From the IMG/VR virus record IMGVR_UViG_3300035698_004019, positions 1 to 23,898 of that record: 23,898 nucleotides of DNA; one strand, 5' to 3'. Of this stretch, positions 12,880-21,934 are shown in pieces; position 1 is the stretch's first letter, and each line of letters starts with the position of its first letter. A program made the translations under genes and the position numbers. The DNA is from a virus. The notes under the pieces were generated by a model, which made no database searches, was not told the DNA's origin, and saw nothing but the letters and a program-made list of their open reading frames with translations.

Positions 12880-14043
12880 ATGTCTATATCAATACTAAAT
12901 ATAAAAAATAGTCTTTCTCCAATGATACATTCAGGAACACTTAATAAAGTGCGAAATGTTTATGATTTAATGGGAAGAGTAGCTAATGTAGTTACAGCAA
13001 AAATAAAACCCATAGAAACTATGAGAGTAATTGGATTATCTGATACAGTGCATGATGTTTTATATAAATATTCTTTACCTAGTGATTTTGGCTCTCTAAT
13101 AGACATTTACCCACAAGCTAATAGAAACAGTAGTGATATGAGTAGGAGAGTGTTAGCACAGAGTTTTGACCTTAGAAAAGCCCTTACAAACAAGACTGTA
13201 TCGGTAGAAGGCAGTGAAGGTTCTAAAATAATCAAAATTGACTGGAATATAAGAAGTGCAAAGACTTTGCATAATATGAATACTTATGACGGAAATGGAA
13301 CTTGGGAAGCAGTGGGAACAGCCAGCAATATAGTTACAGATATAATTTATAAATATTCAGGTGGTGGTTCTGTTAGATTTGACATCGCAGCCGATGGAGA
13401 TGGAATCCAATGTAATGATATGAATAAAACTGATTTATCTGACGAAGACGAAGTAGCAGATATGATAATACCAGTTTACTTACCTTCAATCACAGGATTA
13501 ACAAGTATTACTGCTTTATGGGGAAATACTTTAACCACAGCTTATTGGTTAGGAGTAGCTCAAACAACACAAGCAGACGGAACATCATTTAGAATAGGTT
13601 GGAATATAATAAAAATACCTTGGTCAACAGCCACAGAAACAGGCACAGTTGACCCAACAGAAATAGACACAGTTAAATTAACCTTTCAAACAACAACAGC
13701 CATTTCAGATATACGAGTAGATAATATCCAATTCGCTATTGGTTATCCTTTTGATATTAAATATTATTCAAAGTTTTTGTTTAAAAATTCAGCAGGAACA
13801 TTTATAACTCAACCAACTTCTGATGATGATGTTTGTGTTTTAGATAATGATGCAATTCAGATATTCAATTTAGAATGTTTAAAGGCAATGGCTCAACAAA
13901 TGCAGGGTTCAGATTCAGCTTTTGATATGAATTACTCAAATGGAGAGTTAAAAGACTTAATTGACGGATATAACGGAGAATACCCAGACCAAACTAAAAA
14001 AGCCATACAAAGTTATGGAGGATTACCTAGATTTAATAGATAA
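12880..14043 (+). CDS. Head-tail adaptor/connector-like protein with inserted carbohydrate-binding-like domain
   Basis: 387 aa. N-terminal (VYDLMGRVANVVTAKIKPIETM, VLYKYSLPSDFGSLIDIYPQ) and C-terminal (FKNSAGTFITQPTSDDDVCVLD, NLECLKAMAQQMQGSDSAFD) parts look like tail-tube or connector proteins that follow the capsid gene in short-tailed phages. Between them, about residues 120-285, is a beta-sandwich-like stretch with YDGNGTWEAVGTASNIVTD, GGGSVRFDIAADGDG, TAYWLGVAQTTQADG and IRVDNIQFAIG, a pattern typical of jelly-roll carbohydrate-binding modules. An inserted sugar-binding module on a connector ring would be exposed on the particle. The gene stops 2 bases before the nozzle gene. The function is inferred from gene order and pattern, not from a diagnostic motif. 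Confidence 0.5.
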   Translation: MSISILNIKNSLSPMIHSGTLNKVRNVYDLMGRVANVVTAKIKPIETMRVIGLSDTVHDVLYKYSLPSDFGSLIDIYPQANRNSSDMSRRVLAQSFDLRKALTNKTVSVEGSEGSKIIKIDWNIRSAKTLHNMNTYDGNGTWEAVGTASNIVTDIIYKYSGGGSVRFDIAADGDGIQCNDMNKTDLSDEDEVADMIIPVYLPSITGLTSITALWGNTLTTAYWLGVAQTTQADGTSFRIGWNIIKIPWSTATETGTVDPTEIDTVKLTFQTTTAISDIRVDNIQFAIGYPFDIKYYSKFLFKNSAGTFITQPTSDDDVCVLDNDAIQIFNLECLKAMAQQMQGSDSAFDMNYSNGELKDLIDGYNGEYPDQTKKAIQSYGGLPRFNR

Positions 14044-14045
14044 TT

Positions 14046-15884
14046 ATGCAAAAATTCAAACTTCGTAAAGAAATAACAGGATATGTAACAAATGAGGAAT
14101 CTACAAGCGAAAAAGCTTTAGCTCATCTTGTTTCAGGTTCTCAAAATGTTTTAACTGACCCTCGCTTCGGTAAATTCGGTAGCAGAGGTGGTTATTCTTT
14201 ACTTGGAGCTTTAAATACAGCATTAAAACCTGTAAGACAAGAATTTGACTGGATTACAACTGACGGAGCAGAAAGAAGTTTAAGGTGGTATGACGATGAA
14301 CTAGAAGCCTATTTAGGAACGATCGACGGAGTAAAATTAAATGCTTGGACTAGAATTGCTAACAGTTTATCCACAACTGCTACACCTAGAGCAACAACTT
14401 GGTGGGATAACACAGAAAAGATTAAATTAATGTTATTCGTTCAGGGAGATGATAATATTTATTCTTGGAGTGGAGCTATTACAACTCTTAAAAGTGTTAC
14501 TTCAAATACAATTACAAAAAATGGAACAGATACTTTTGCACAAGCAGGTTTTTTAACAACAGGTAAAGTATTAATCAACGGAACAGAATATACATACACA
14601 GGAGGAACAGCTACAACAACTTTAACAGGAGTTACAGCAGACCCAAGTAGTGAAGCATTAAATAGTGTAGCTTCTCAAACAGTAGATACACAAGCTAACG
14701 AACCAACAGCCGATAGAATAAACGATTATATAATGGAGTTTGAAAATCAAATTTATCTTGGTTCAGCTGACGATAACCTAGCTTATATTTCAAAGAATAG
14801 TGATTACAAAGACTTTTCAGAATCAACACCAAGACTTGCAGGAGAAGGAGCATTGCTAACTTTAGAAGGAGCTTGTAAAGGTTTCGGTGTATTATCAAAA
14901 ATACCTGTTATATTTTCAGGTAAAGATTCACTTTACACAGTGGAATTTACAGACATAGAAATAGGCACAACCCTTTCAGAACAAATCAAGATTAAGAAAC
15001 TAAAAACAGGTTCTAACCAAGGACTTTATAATCAAGAAACAGTAGTGCCAATAGGAGATTCACTTTTATATCTTTCAAATGAGCCAGCTTTAAGAATGTT
15101 AGAAACAACAAGTCAAGCAAATCAACCACAATTAAAGGCTTTATCTAATCCAATTAAACCAGACTTTGATGCAGAAGATTTCACAAATGCAAATGCAGTA
15201 TGGCATAGAAATAGATATTACCTATCAGCACCCAATAATTCAAAAGTTTATATATTAGAATATGTAGAAACAGCAGACGGAACATTAAAGAGATTTTGGC
15301 AAACACCACAAATTCTACCAGTTAGATGTTTTTCAGTAATAGACCAAACACTTTATGGACATTCAAATGCAGTGCCAGAGAGTTATTTATTATTCAATGG
15401 AACATCAGACAAAGTTTATGACAATATGGCAGTGAAAGATAAACTTTCAATTAATGCAATCGCTAAACTTTCATACAGAACCTACGGGGATAGAGTAAAT
15501 TTAAAAACACATGATGAATTTTATTCAGAAGGTAATATTGCAGGTAGCACAGATGATTTAAAGTTAAAACTAAAATACGACTTTGGAGGAGCTACACAAG
15601 ATAATGAATTTACAATAGACGGAACAGATAATGACATAGTATTCCAATCAATAGAAGATACTGCTTTAGGACAACAACCTTTAGGCTCACAGCCTTTAGG
15701 TGGTGCAGTTCAAGATACACCAGACCTATCAAGATTCAGAACAATCTTTGAAATGCCAAAAGAAGATTTTCACGAATTGCAAGAAATTTATGAAAGTAAC
15801 GGAATAGATAAGGCTTGGGAAATTATTAGTTCAGGAGCTAACACTCAAATATCTCCAAACAGGGACACAATTATTCGTCAATAA
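14046..15884 (+). CDS. Tail nozzle / hub protein, beta-propeller-like (P22 gp10 / T7 gp12-like)
   Basis: 612 aa, mainly beta with repeated W/Y-D/N-x-x blades: SLRWYDDELEAYLG, ATTWWDNTEKIKLMLFV, DNIYSWSGAI, DYIMEFENQIYLGSADD, VIFSGKDSLYTVEF, ALRMLETTSQ, AVWHRNRYYLSAPNNSKVYIL. This serial 'value displayed, label, value' pattern is characteristic of tail nozzle/hub proteins of short-tailed phages (P22 gp10, T7 gp12). The N-terminus (ITGYVTNEESTSEKALAHLVSGSQNVLTDPRFGKFGSRGGY) resembles the anchoring region of that family. A TNTITKNGTDTF, GTEYTYTGGTATTTLTG insertion (about residues 155-200) looks like a small Ig- or fibre-type domain. It follows the connector gene by 2 bases and precedes a new promoter. 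Confidence 0.6.
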   Translation: MQKFKLRKEITGYVTNEESTSEKALAHLVSGSQNVLTDPRFGKFGSRGGYSLLGALNTALKPVRQEFDWITTDGAERSLRWYDDELEAYLGTIDGVKLNAWTRIANSLSTTATPRATTWWDNTEKIKLMLFVQGDDNIYSWSGAITTLKSVTSNTITKNGTDTFAQAGFLTTGKVLINGTEYTYTGGTATTTLTGVTADPSSEALNSVASQTVDTQANEPTADRINDYIMEFENQIYLGSADDNLAYISKNSDYKDFSESTPRLAGEGALLTLEGACKGFGVLSKIPVIFSGKDSLYTVEFTDIEIGTTLSEQIKIKKLKTGSNQGLYNQETVVPIGDSLLYLSNEPALRMLETTSQANQPQLKALSNPIKPDFDAEDFTNANAVWHRNRYYLSAPNNSKVYILEYVETADGTLKRFWQTPQILPVRCFSVIDQTLYGHSNAVPESYLLFNGTSDKVYDNMAVKDKLSINAIAKLSYRTYGDRVNLKTHDEFYSEGNIAGSTDDLKLKLKYDFGGATQDNEFTIDGTDNDIVFQSIEDTALGQQPLGSQPLGGAVQDTPDLSRFRTIFEMPKEDFHELQEIYESNGIDKAWEIISSGANTQISPNRDTIIRQ

Positions 15885-15903
15885 CCATTTAAAATGGTAT
15901 AAT
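15884..15903 (+). promoter_or_regulatory. Extended -10 promoter overlapped by an inverted repeat
   Basis: TGGTATAAT with TATAAT at 15898-15903, 10 bases before ATG 15914, so the transcript would be almost leaderless. ACCATTT (15884-15890) and AAATGGT (15892-15898) form a perfect 7-base inverted repeat that runs into the -10 box, as an operator or small hairpin would. It lies directly after the nozzle gene stop. Confidence 0.55.
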
Positions 15904-15913
15904 GTAAACAACT

Positions 15914-17260
15914 ATGAAAAATCTATTAAAAAAGTCAATAATTCCAGTAATAACACTTATTTTATTATTAGGAGGAGCATACCAATATTTTTACGAAAAA
16001 CCTGTTGAATTAATTTCTTTGGGTTCGCCTGTGATTAAAACAGCAGGATTAGGAGTTTATAGAATCGCTGGAAGTGGTATTTCTTCAAGTGCTACTTCTG
16101 TAACTCTAACATCATTGACTTTAACCCAAAACGATTATCCTATTCAAGATAGTGATTTATCTGATACTTTTTATATGACATTAGAGCCAGGGGACACCAA
16201 TAGACAAGAATTTGTATCCTGCACCACTGTTGGAACGAATACTGGAGGGAATGTAACCATTTCAGGTTGCACCCGTGGTATAAGCCCAATTTCGCCTTAT
16301 ACAGCTAGTTCTACACTACAATTTAGCCATTCAGGAGGAGCTAAAGCAATATTCTCAAACTCTCCTAGTTTATACGACCAAGCAACCTTTAAAGGAAATG
16401 CAGAAACTATTTCAGGACTTTGGACTTTCGCTTCAACAAGTATTCCAACTTTAGATGTTTATGTAGCACCAACTTTAGACGCACAACTTGCACCTAAAAA
16501 ATATATGGACGATGCAATCATAGCAGGAGGAACAGACGGAGGATTTGCAACTAAAGGAATTTACGAACAAGCCACTCAAATTGAAATGGCTTCTTCAACA
16601 GGAGCAATAGGAAGTCAAAAAGCATTAACTGCTTTATATGCAACATCAACACCAACAGTAAGAGGACTTTATATCCCAGTTTCAGAAAATGACGGATTTT
16701 TAAGCCAATTATGGTTAGACCTTACAGAAAACTTTGCTTTTAGTGGAACTAATACATTTTCAGGAACACAAACATTTTCAGGAGAAAATACATTCACAGC
16801 AACTTCAACAATGGCAACAACAACGGTTACTGATTTTACAGCAAGTGGAGATAGTTCATTACAAACAGTAACATCAACAACACTAACTAATTCAGGCACA
16901 GCTTCAACTACTGATATGATTATTAGTGGAACACAAACAGGTGGAGCAATGACTTATACAGCTTCTTCAACAGCATTCACAGTAGCATCAGGGACAGCAA
17001 CATATACAGGATCAATTCCAACAACAGCTAATAATGGTATGGGAAAATGGAAAGTTAATAACTCTATTGATGGCGATTACAAGCAAGGAACTTTTGTTAT
17101 AAATCGAACTGGCTTAACAACATTCCAATTTGAAAGTAGTGAATCTAATAATAATTACATATACGCAGTAACTTGGAGTGGGGCTAATTTTGTCGTTCAA
17201 GAAAATTCTGACTCATCAACTTTAATGTCGTTATCAGGGACAGTTTACTGGTATAAATAA
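15914..17260 (+). CDS. Membrane-anchored fibre-like protein with TFSG repeats
   Basis: 448 aa. Basic N-terminus MKNLLKKS, then a hydrophobic segment (about residues 8-25, IIPVITLILLLGGAYQYF), so a signal anchor. A beta domain with GSGISSSATSVTLTSLTL and FVSCTTVGTNTGGNVTISGC follows; C103 and C119 are the only two Cys. The rest is fibre-like: a LAPKKYMDDAI segment (as in tail-fibre shafts), then FSGTNTFSGTQTFSGENTF, a 6-residue T-F-S-G repeat, then long Ser/Thr stretches and a compact C-terminal domain (GKWKVNNSIDGDYKQG ... TVYWYK). The nearly leaderless promoter upstream is distinctive. Likely a trimeric adhesin or tail-side fibre that is exported; the export signal is odd for a virion protein. 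Confidence 0.65.
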   Translation: MKNLLKKSIIPVITLILLLGGAYQYFYEKPVELISLGSPVIKTAGLGVYRIAGSGISSSATSVTLTSLTLTQNDYPIQDSDLSDTFYMTLEPGDTNRQEFVSCTTVGTNTGGNVTISGCTRGISPISPYTASSTLQFSHSGGAKAIFSNSPSLYDQATFKGNAETISGLWTFASTSIPTLDVYVAPTLDAQLAPKKYMDDAIIAGGTDGGFATKGIYEQATQIEMASSTGAIGSQKALTALYATSTPTVRGLYIPVSENDGFLSQLWLDLTENFAFSGTNTFSGTQTFSGENTFTATSTMATTTVTDFTASGDSSLQTVTSTTLTNSGTASTTDMIISGTQTGGAMTYTASSTAFTVASGTATYTGSIPTTANNGMGKWKVNNSIDGDYKQGTFVINRTGLTTFQFESSESNNNYIYAVTWSGANFVVQENSDSSTLMSLSGTVYWYK

Positions 17261-17270
17261 AAATAATATT

Positions 17271-17339
17271 ATGGCAGAAAAATCACAACAACAAATAGTA
17301 GACGAAGTAAACATCGCAGGAACAAGAGTTAATAAATAA
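17271..17339 (+). CDS. 22-aa micro-ORF
   Basis: ATG 17271 after an A/T leader (like its neighbours) to TAA 17337-17339. It reads MAEKSQQQIVDEVNIAGTRV plus NK. It fills the gap between the fibre gene and the next large gene and ends 5 bases before its start. It may be a real microprotein, an upstream peptide or the decayed start of a longer gene; there is no homology I recognise. Confidence 0.35.
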   Translation: MAEKSQQQIVDEVNIAGTRVNK

Positions 17340-17344
17340 ATAAT

Positions 17345-19576
17345 ATGCCTTTAACAAAAGAACTAACAGAAAAATATTTTGAAACACAAAGCGGACTAGC
17401 AAACCCAGCTTCTCCTTTAGCTTATGCAAAATCACTAGAACCTAAAAATGAGGTTAGTGTTTTATCAACAGATAGTGGAGAAAATGCAAAAATAAAAGCA
17501 GATGAAACTAAAGCAAGATTAACTCCAGAAGAAACCCTAGACCAAGGAGGAGCTTTAATCAACGGGCAAACACCAACAAACAAAGCAACACAAACACAGA
17601 CAAATCAACTAACTGGAGAAGTAAGGGAAATACAACCTTTAACTATTGTGAACCCAGAAACAGGTCAAGAAGTAACTTTCAACAATCCAGATGTTAATTA
17701 CCAAAATATACAAAACTATATTAATAAAGGTTTTGAAGTCGTTGAAGGTGCTTTACCTAGTGGAGTATCATCAACACCAATAAGTGAAACAGAACAAAAT
17801 CAATTAAATCAATCACAACAACAAGTAGCCACAGCTAGAAAAGATTACGAAACAGCAGTATCTAATTTGCAAAACTTAGACATTTCAGCAGACCCTCAAT
17901 TCCAAGCAATATCAAAAGGGATTACTTCAATGTGGGATACTAGAATAACAGAAATGGAAAATGCTAACGAAAGCAGACAAGCCAGTTTATCTAAAACAGG
18001 TATTCGTTTAGGAAGTCGTTTTGTAGCTAGAGGAGAAACTTTTGGAGGTTTAATCTCACAGGAAGAAAAAGACGGTATTACTAGAGTTACAGAATACGAA
18101 TCACAAAAAGCCACTGCTTTAGCTAATGCAGAAATAGCCTATAGAAATGATAAATGGGACGAATATGTTGATTTAGTAACTATTGCAGAAAGTAGCTATG
18201 AAAAATCTATCACAGAAATGGAGAAATTAAATGAGATAGCGATAGAGAAGAATAAAGCGATTGCAGAAGAAAATCAAAAATCATTAGTAGATGATGCAGT
18301 TTATAATATTCTAGCAGAAGGAGTTACAGACACAGCAAGTGTATTCGCTAAATTAAGAAATCAAGGAATAAAAACAACAGCCGAAGATGTAAAAAGTATT
18401 ATAAGTTCGTTCATACCAGAACCATCAAAAGATACTACAAAGAGTGCCTTTGAATTTAGCTCAACTAATGCTTCTAAATTAGTAGCTAGTGGAATGAGTG
18501 GGGAAGATATACAAGCCACACAAGATGTAATTAATAAACATGGACTATATGGAAGTGTTCCTGAATTAGAAGGAAAATCACTTGCAGAATTTGTAGGAGA
18601 TAAACAACTAAAAACAATTAAAGATATTTTATATCCAAAGAAAGAAACAGGAGCTACTGCTGGAACAGGGGATTATAAAACTAATATTCTTATTCCTAGA
18701 ATTGGTAAACAAATATATGGAACTAGAATTTCAGACCTTGAAACAAAAAGAGTAGAAGGATTCGTAACACAAGGAATGTCTTTAGGCAAAGACCAATATG
18801 AAATTATTGATGATGTCCTTGGTTATCAAGTAGAAAGAAACAAACCACTAGCAGATGGATTAAGAAATACTTTACTAGCAACAGTTGGAGAAAATGGTTT
18901 ATTCGGGTTTGATATGCTTGGACTAGCACGACTTATAAATATGGGAGAAGATATGGCGGCGGTTAGAAAAGTTGAAAATTCAAAGATGTTAGAAGCAAAA
19001 AACTTAGTAGGTAACGATAGTTTTGTTGCAGAAGCAGATGTTAGTTACATTAATAATAAAGTAAATGATATTACTGATTTATTAGGAGAAGGATTCTTTA
19101 ATGAAGTTGGAGCTTTCACAGGAACATTTAATGCTTGGTTAAACAAAAAAGGATTTAGTAGAGGTCAAGCAACTAAAATTAAAGCAAAAGTAACAGCAAT
19201 AATAGCCGATATGGTAAACAAGAGAGCTGGTTCAGCTATTACAGAAGAAGAATGGAATAGAATTGTCGCACCAAATGTTCCTGATATGGGAGATAGTGCT
19301 AAAGCATTTAATGAAAAGTTAGGAGAATTAGTAGGAGATACTTTGGAACGATATAATTCACAAAGAAAAATGGTTGTGTTACCAGAACTTTCAAGAAACA
19401 ATATAAATAATCCTGAAACAAGGATTGATTTATATGGAGGAGGAGATAATGAAGAAGCAAATAAAAATTCAATTATAGAATATGGACAAAACAACCCAAC
19501 AGCACAAGCAAGTATTACAGGAATGATTGCTGATGGTAAAAATTATTCAGAAATTAAATTAATATTAGGATTATGA
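17345..19576 (+). CDS. Large internal/ejection-type virion protein, 743 aa
   Basis: ATG 17345, 5 bases after the micro-ORF. The N-terminal ~150 residues are Gln/Asn/Thr-rich and flexible (NKATQTQTNQLTGEV, SETEQNQLNQSQQQV). Residues ~155-320 form a long charged coiled-coil region (QVATARKDYETAVSNLQN, MENANESRQASLS, SYEKSITEMEKLNEIAIEKN). Later parts are helical with motifs such as FIPEPSKDTTKS, VENSKMLEAKNLV and EEWNRIVAPNVPDMG. It ends with NPTAQASITGMIADGKNYSE and IKLILGL. Large size, coiled coils and position among tail genes match proteins that short-tailed phages inject with their DNA. It overlaps the next gene by ATGA. No enzymatic motif is seen. Confidence 0.5.
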   Translation: MPLTKELTEKYFETQSGLANPASPLAYAKSLEPKNEVSVLSTDSGENAKIKADETKARLTPEETLDQGGALINGQTPTNKATQTQTNQLTGEVREIQPLTIVNPETGQEVTFNNPDVNYQNIQNYINKGFEVVEGALPSGVSSTPISETEQNQLNQSQQQVATARKDYETAVSNLQNLDISADPQFQAISKGITSMWDTRITEMENANESRQASLSKTGIRLGSRFVARGETFGGLISQEEKDGITRVTEYESQKATALANAEIAYRNDKWDEYVDLVTIAESSYEKSITEMEKLNEIAIEKNKAIAEENQKSLVDDAVYNILAEGVTDTASVFAKLRNQGIKTTAEDVKSIISSFIPEPSKDTTKSAFEFSSTNASKLVASGMSGEDIQATQDVINKHGLYGSVPELEGKSLAEFVGDKQLKTIKDILYPKKETGATAGTGDYKTNILIPRIGKQIYGTRISDLETKRVEGFVTQGMSLGKDQYEIIDDVLGYQVERNKPLADGLRNTLLATVGENGLFGFDMLGLARLINMGEDMAAVRKVENSKMLEAKNLVGNDSFVAEADVSYINNKVNDITDLLGEGFFNEVGAFTGTFNAWLNKKGFSRGQATKIKAKVTAIIADMVNKRAGSAITEEEWNRIVAPNVPDMGDSAKAFNEKLGELVGDTLERYNSQRKMVVLPELSRNNINNPETRIDLYGGGDNEEANKNSIIEYGQNNPTAQASITGMIADGKNYSEIKLILGL

Positions 19577-21333
19577 CACCAGAACAAATAGCATTAGAAA
19601 GAGAAAAATATGGATTACCAGCAGAAGGACTTGGTAGCAATACACAGACAAATGATAAATTGTCTGAACTTAATCGTGCTTGGGGTATTTCTGAACAAGT
19701 TGAACAACCACAAGAACAAGAAGGATTTTTACAAACAGTTGGTAAAGGTGTAGATAAATTAAAACAATCAATAACTCAAAGAGGTGGAGAAGCTGTGCAA
19801 AATATAAAAGACTTTGAACAACCAACAGCACCAGTTTCTATTTTTGGTAAAAAAGAAGAAGGAGAAGGTCAAGGTATTGCTAGAACAGGATTAAGAGCTT
19901 TAGGTTCTGTTGCTAAAATAGGAACTGACTTTTTAGGTGGAGCTATCGGTGGTGCTACTGAAAAAATATTTTCAAGTTTAAGTCCAGAAAAACAACAATC
20001 TTTAAAGGATATAGGAAGTGAATTATTACAAAGTGAAGCTGGTAAAACAGCTATTATTGCAGTTGAAGGTGGTATTGATACTTGGAAAAAATTTGAGGAA
20101 GCAAACCCTGAATTTGCAAAAGACTTGAAAGATTTAACTGTAATAGGAGATGTAGTTTCTACATTTGTTGGTGCTGGAGCATTAAAAAAACCCATTGAAA
20201 CAGGAATTAAGAAATCACTAGGGAAAGTAGGTCAGATTGTTTCAGAAGCACCACAAGTAATTAAAAATTTAAACCCAACAGAGTTTTTACAAAAGTTTAG
20301 ACCTTCTGAACTTATAGAAAATACACAAAATTATCTTTCAAGAAAAAATGTTGGAGAAAACTTCGAACAATCTATAACTAGATTAGCACCAGATGAACCA
20401 CTAAAAAAATATAATGAGTTTTTTGAACAAGAAGTTAAATTTAAAGGAGATATAAAACAAGATACATCTATTGGAGTTGTTGGTAGTAGAATTGGAAATG
20501 CTTATGATAAAGTTATAAATATCAGAAGAGCATCAGGACAAAAGATGGGAGATTCTCTTAAAGAAATTGCAGATATTAAAACAGAAATAACAGACACTTT
20601 TACAAAATTTGAAAGTGAATTGTTAGAGAATGGAGTGAACTTTACAGATGGTAAATTAACTCTTTCAAGAACATCAAAGATAACACCACAAGACAAAACT
20701 TTAATTGAAACTTATGTAGAACAATTAAATCAATTAGGAGACACACCGACAGTTGGCGAGATTGATGCTTTCTTGAGTAGAGTTAGAGGTGAAATTGATA
20801 TTTTCAAAGGTAAAAATAATATAACTAAAACTACTAATGGAGAAAGACTTGTTAAAAGTAATTTAAGTGCTATTAGGAACGAACTATCTCCAACAAAAAA
20901 TCCTCTATTCGATGATTACTTTAAAGCACGAACTGATTATGCTTCTCTTTCTAATTTCTTAGATGAAGGAGCTTCTTTCTTAGGAAAGAAAACACAAACA
21001 GGAGATTTTGCAAAAGATGCTTCACTTGCTAAGAGTTCAGTTCAATCAATATTAAACCAAGGGAAGAAAGATTGGTTATTAATATTAGAAGATTTAACTG
21101 GTTATCAAGCACTTGATGAATCAGTATTAGCATTACAAGCTATGCAAGATGCAGGAAACTTCAGAGGAAGTTCACTACTAGAATTATTGACAGAAGGTTC
21201 AAAAGTTCCAACATCAGCAAAAGACATTCCAACAAAAGTGTTAGAAGCTAGTTCTAAGTTTGCTAGTAAAAAGTTTGCTGGAAGTCCAACAGAACAGACA
21301 AAGAGAACCATTGAAGAAATCCTTAAGCAGTAA
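19573..21333 (+). CDS. Second large internal/ejection-type protein, 586 aa
   Basis: ATG at 19573 overlaps the previous stop (ATGA), so translational coupling is clear. The N-terminus contains a YGLPAEGLGSNTQTN start and charged stretches. Residues ~110-150 hold a Gly/Ala-rich amphipathic segment (GTDFLGGAIGGATEKIFSSL) that could insert into a membrane, followed by helical parts (EGGIDTWKKFEEANPEFAKD, VVSTFVGAGALKKPIETGIKK). The C-terminal half is helical and charged (TEITDTFTKFESELLENG, YFKARTDYASLSNFLDEG, LVLALQ-like LEDLTGYQALDESV). It is followed by oppositely oriented genes, so the transcript ends at 21333 or shortly after. It is probably an ejected or internal virion protein partnered with the previous one; no family recognised. 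Confidence 0.5.
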   Translation: MTPEQIALEREKYGLPAEGLGSNTQTNDKLSELNRAWGISEQVEQPQEQEGFLQTVGKGVDKLKQSITQRGGEAVQNIKDFEQPTAPVSIFGKKEEGEGQGIARTGLRALGSVAKIGTDFLGGAIGGATEKIFSSLSPEKQQSLKDIGSELLQSEAGKTAIIAVEGGIDTWKKFEEANPEFAKDLKDLTVIGDVVSTFVGAGALKKPIETGIKKSLGKVGQIVSEAPQVIKNLNPTEFLQKFRPSELIENTQNYLSRKNVGENFEQSITRLAPDEPLKKYNEFFEQEVKFKGDIKQDTSIGVVGSRIGNAYDKVINIRRASGQKMGDSLKEIADIKTEITDTFTKFESELLENGVNFTDGKLTLSRTSKITPQDKTLIETYVEQLNQLGDTPTVGEIDAFLSRVRGEIDIFKGKNNITKTTNGERLVKSNLSAIRNELSPTKNPLFDDYFKARTDYASLSNFLDEGASFLGKKTQTGDFAKDASLAKSSVQSILNQGKKDWLLILEDLTGYQALDESVLALQAMQDAGNFRGSSLLELLTEGSKVPTSAKDIPTKVLEASSKFASKKFAGSPTEQTKRTIEEILKQ

Positions 21334-21436
21334 AAGTAATTCCAATTACAATAATATAAATTAGTATCATTGGAGGGAATACTACAGCAAGTCCTATAAG
21401 CCCACCAAATAATAATATGTTTCCAAAGTTTTCCAT
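21323..21436 (-). CDS. 37-aa single-pass membrane peptide
   Basis: On the complement, ATG 21434-21436 to TAA 21323-21325. It reads MENFGNILLFGGLIGLAVVF then PPMILIYIIVIGITFTA: almost entirely hydrophobic after residue 6, with a Pro-Pro kink in the middle, so one or two membrane passes. It starts 29 bases after the end of the zinc-ribbon gene in the same direction and overlaps the last 11 bases of the convergent large gene. No SD. Codon use fits, but short hydrophobic frames also arise by chance, hence moderate confidence. A role in lysis or membrane perturbation would be speculation. Confidence 0.45.
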   Translation of the reverse strand: MENFGNILLFGGLIGLAVVFPPMILIYIIVIGITFTA

Positions 21437-21465
21437 AATAGTTCTTTTAAAGTTAAATAATAAGT

Positions 21466-21828
21466 TTAGTGCCACTTCACGACCCCCTTACATTTAGGGT
21501 AAAGTGAACAACCTAAAAAGTCTCCGTATTTGCTTTGTCTTAAAACAAGCTTTCCCTTTTTGCAAAATGGACATATATCATTGTCTTTTGCTTCAGGGAT
21601 AGTCTTTGCTTTACTTTTAAGCTTCGGTGTATGTATTCTCATTGATGTTCCAATACTTCCTTTCATAGTTTTTCTTAATTTAATTAATAACCAGTTTGGT
21701 AGTTCTTCGTAAGAGTTACATATATTACAATATAACTTTAATTCTTTAGTAGCATCTCTTTTAAAGAGTAACATACTTAATTTACATTTACTGCATATCT
21801 TTTCAATTTTGTATTTCTTGTAATTCAT
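21466..21828 (-). CDS. Double zinc-ribbon protein with topoisomerase-type zinc finger
   Basis: 120 aa on the complement, ATG at 21826-21828. The N-terminal zinc ribbon has C12-S-K-C15 and C34-N-I-C37. The C-terminal finger has C86-P-F-C89 and C107-x(5)-C113 with the context KGKLVLRQSKYGDFLGCSLYPKC, the classic zinc finger of the C-terminal part of type IA topoisomerases (zf-C4_Topoisom). The basic linker between (residues 46-80, Lys/Arg-rich) would bind nucleic acid. There is no topoisomerase catalytic domain, so it is a stand-alone DNA- or RNA-binding protein. The upstream complement reads AAAGGG about 10 bases before the start, a weak SD. It is the only clear gene in the window transcribed against the virion operon, and the opposite orientation hints at separate expression. 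Confidence 0.82.
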   Translation of the reverse strand: MNYKKYKIEKICSKCKLSMLLFKRDATKELKLYCNICNSYEELPNWLLIKLRKTMKGSIGTSMRIHTPKLKSKAKTIPEAKDNDICPFCKKGKLVLRQSKYGDFLGCSLYPKCKGVVKWH

Positions 21829-21867
21829 AAATGGTTACCCTTTCTAAGATTGTTTTAAGTAGGCTTT

Positions 21868-21934
21868 TCTATCAGTAATGTTTTCCTTTAGGAAAACTTA
21901 CATTGGTATTATTGGTGTAAGGATACTAGATAGA
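21868..21934. ncRNA. Three-way-junction structured element
   Basis: Outer arms TCTATC-AGTA (21868-21877) and TACT-A-GATAGA (21924-21934) pair with one bulged A. They enclose two hairpins: GTTTTCCT / AGGAAAAC (21880-21887 / 21890-21897, 2-base loop) and TTACA / TGTAA (21898-21902 / 21916-21920). The strand is not certain: it could be in the 5' leader of the zinc-ribbon gene on the - strand, about 40 bases from its start, or in a + strand transcript. Confidence 0.45.
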
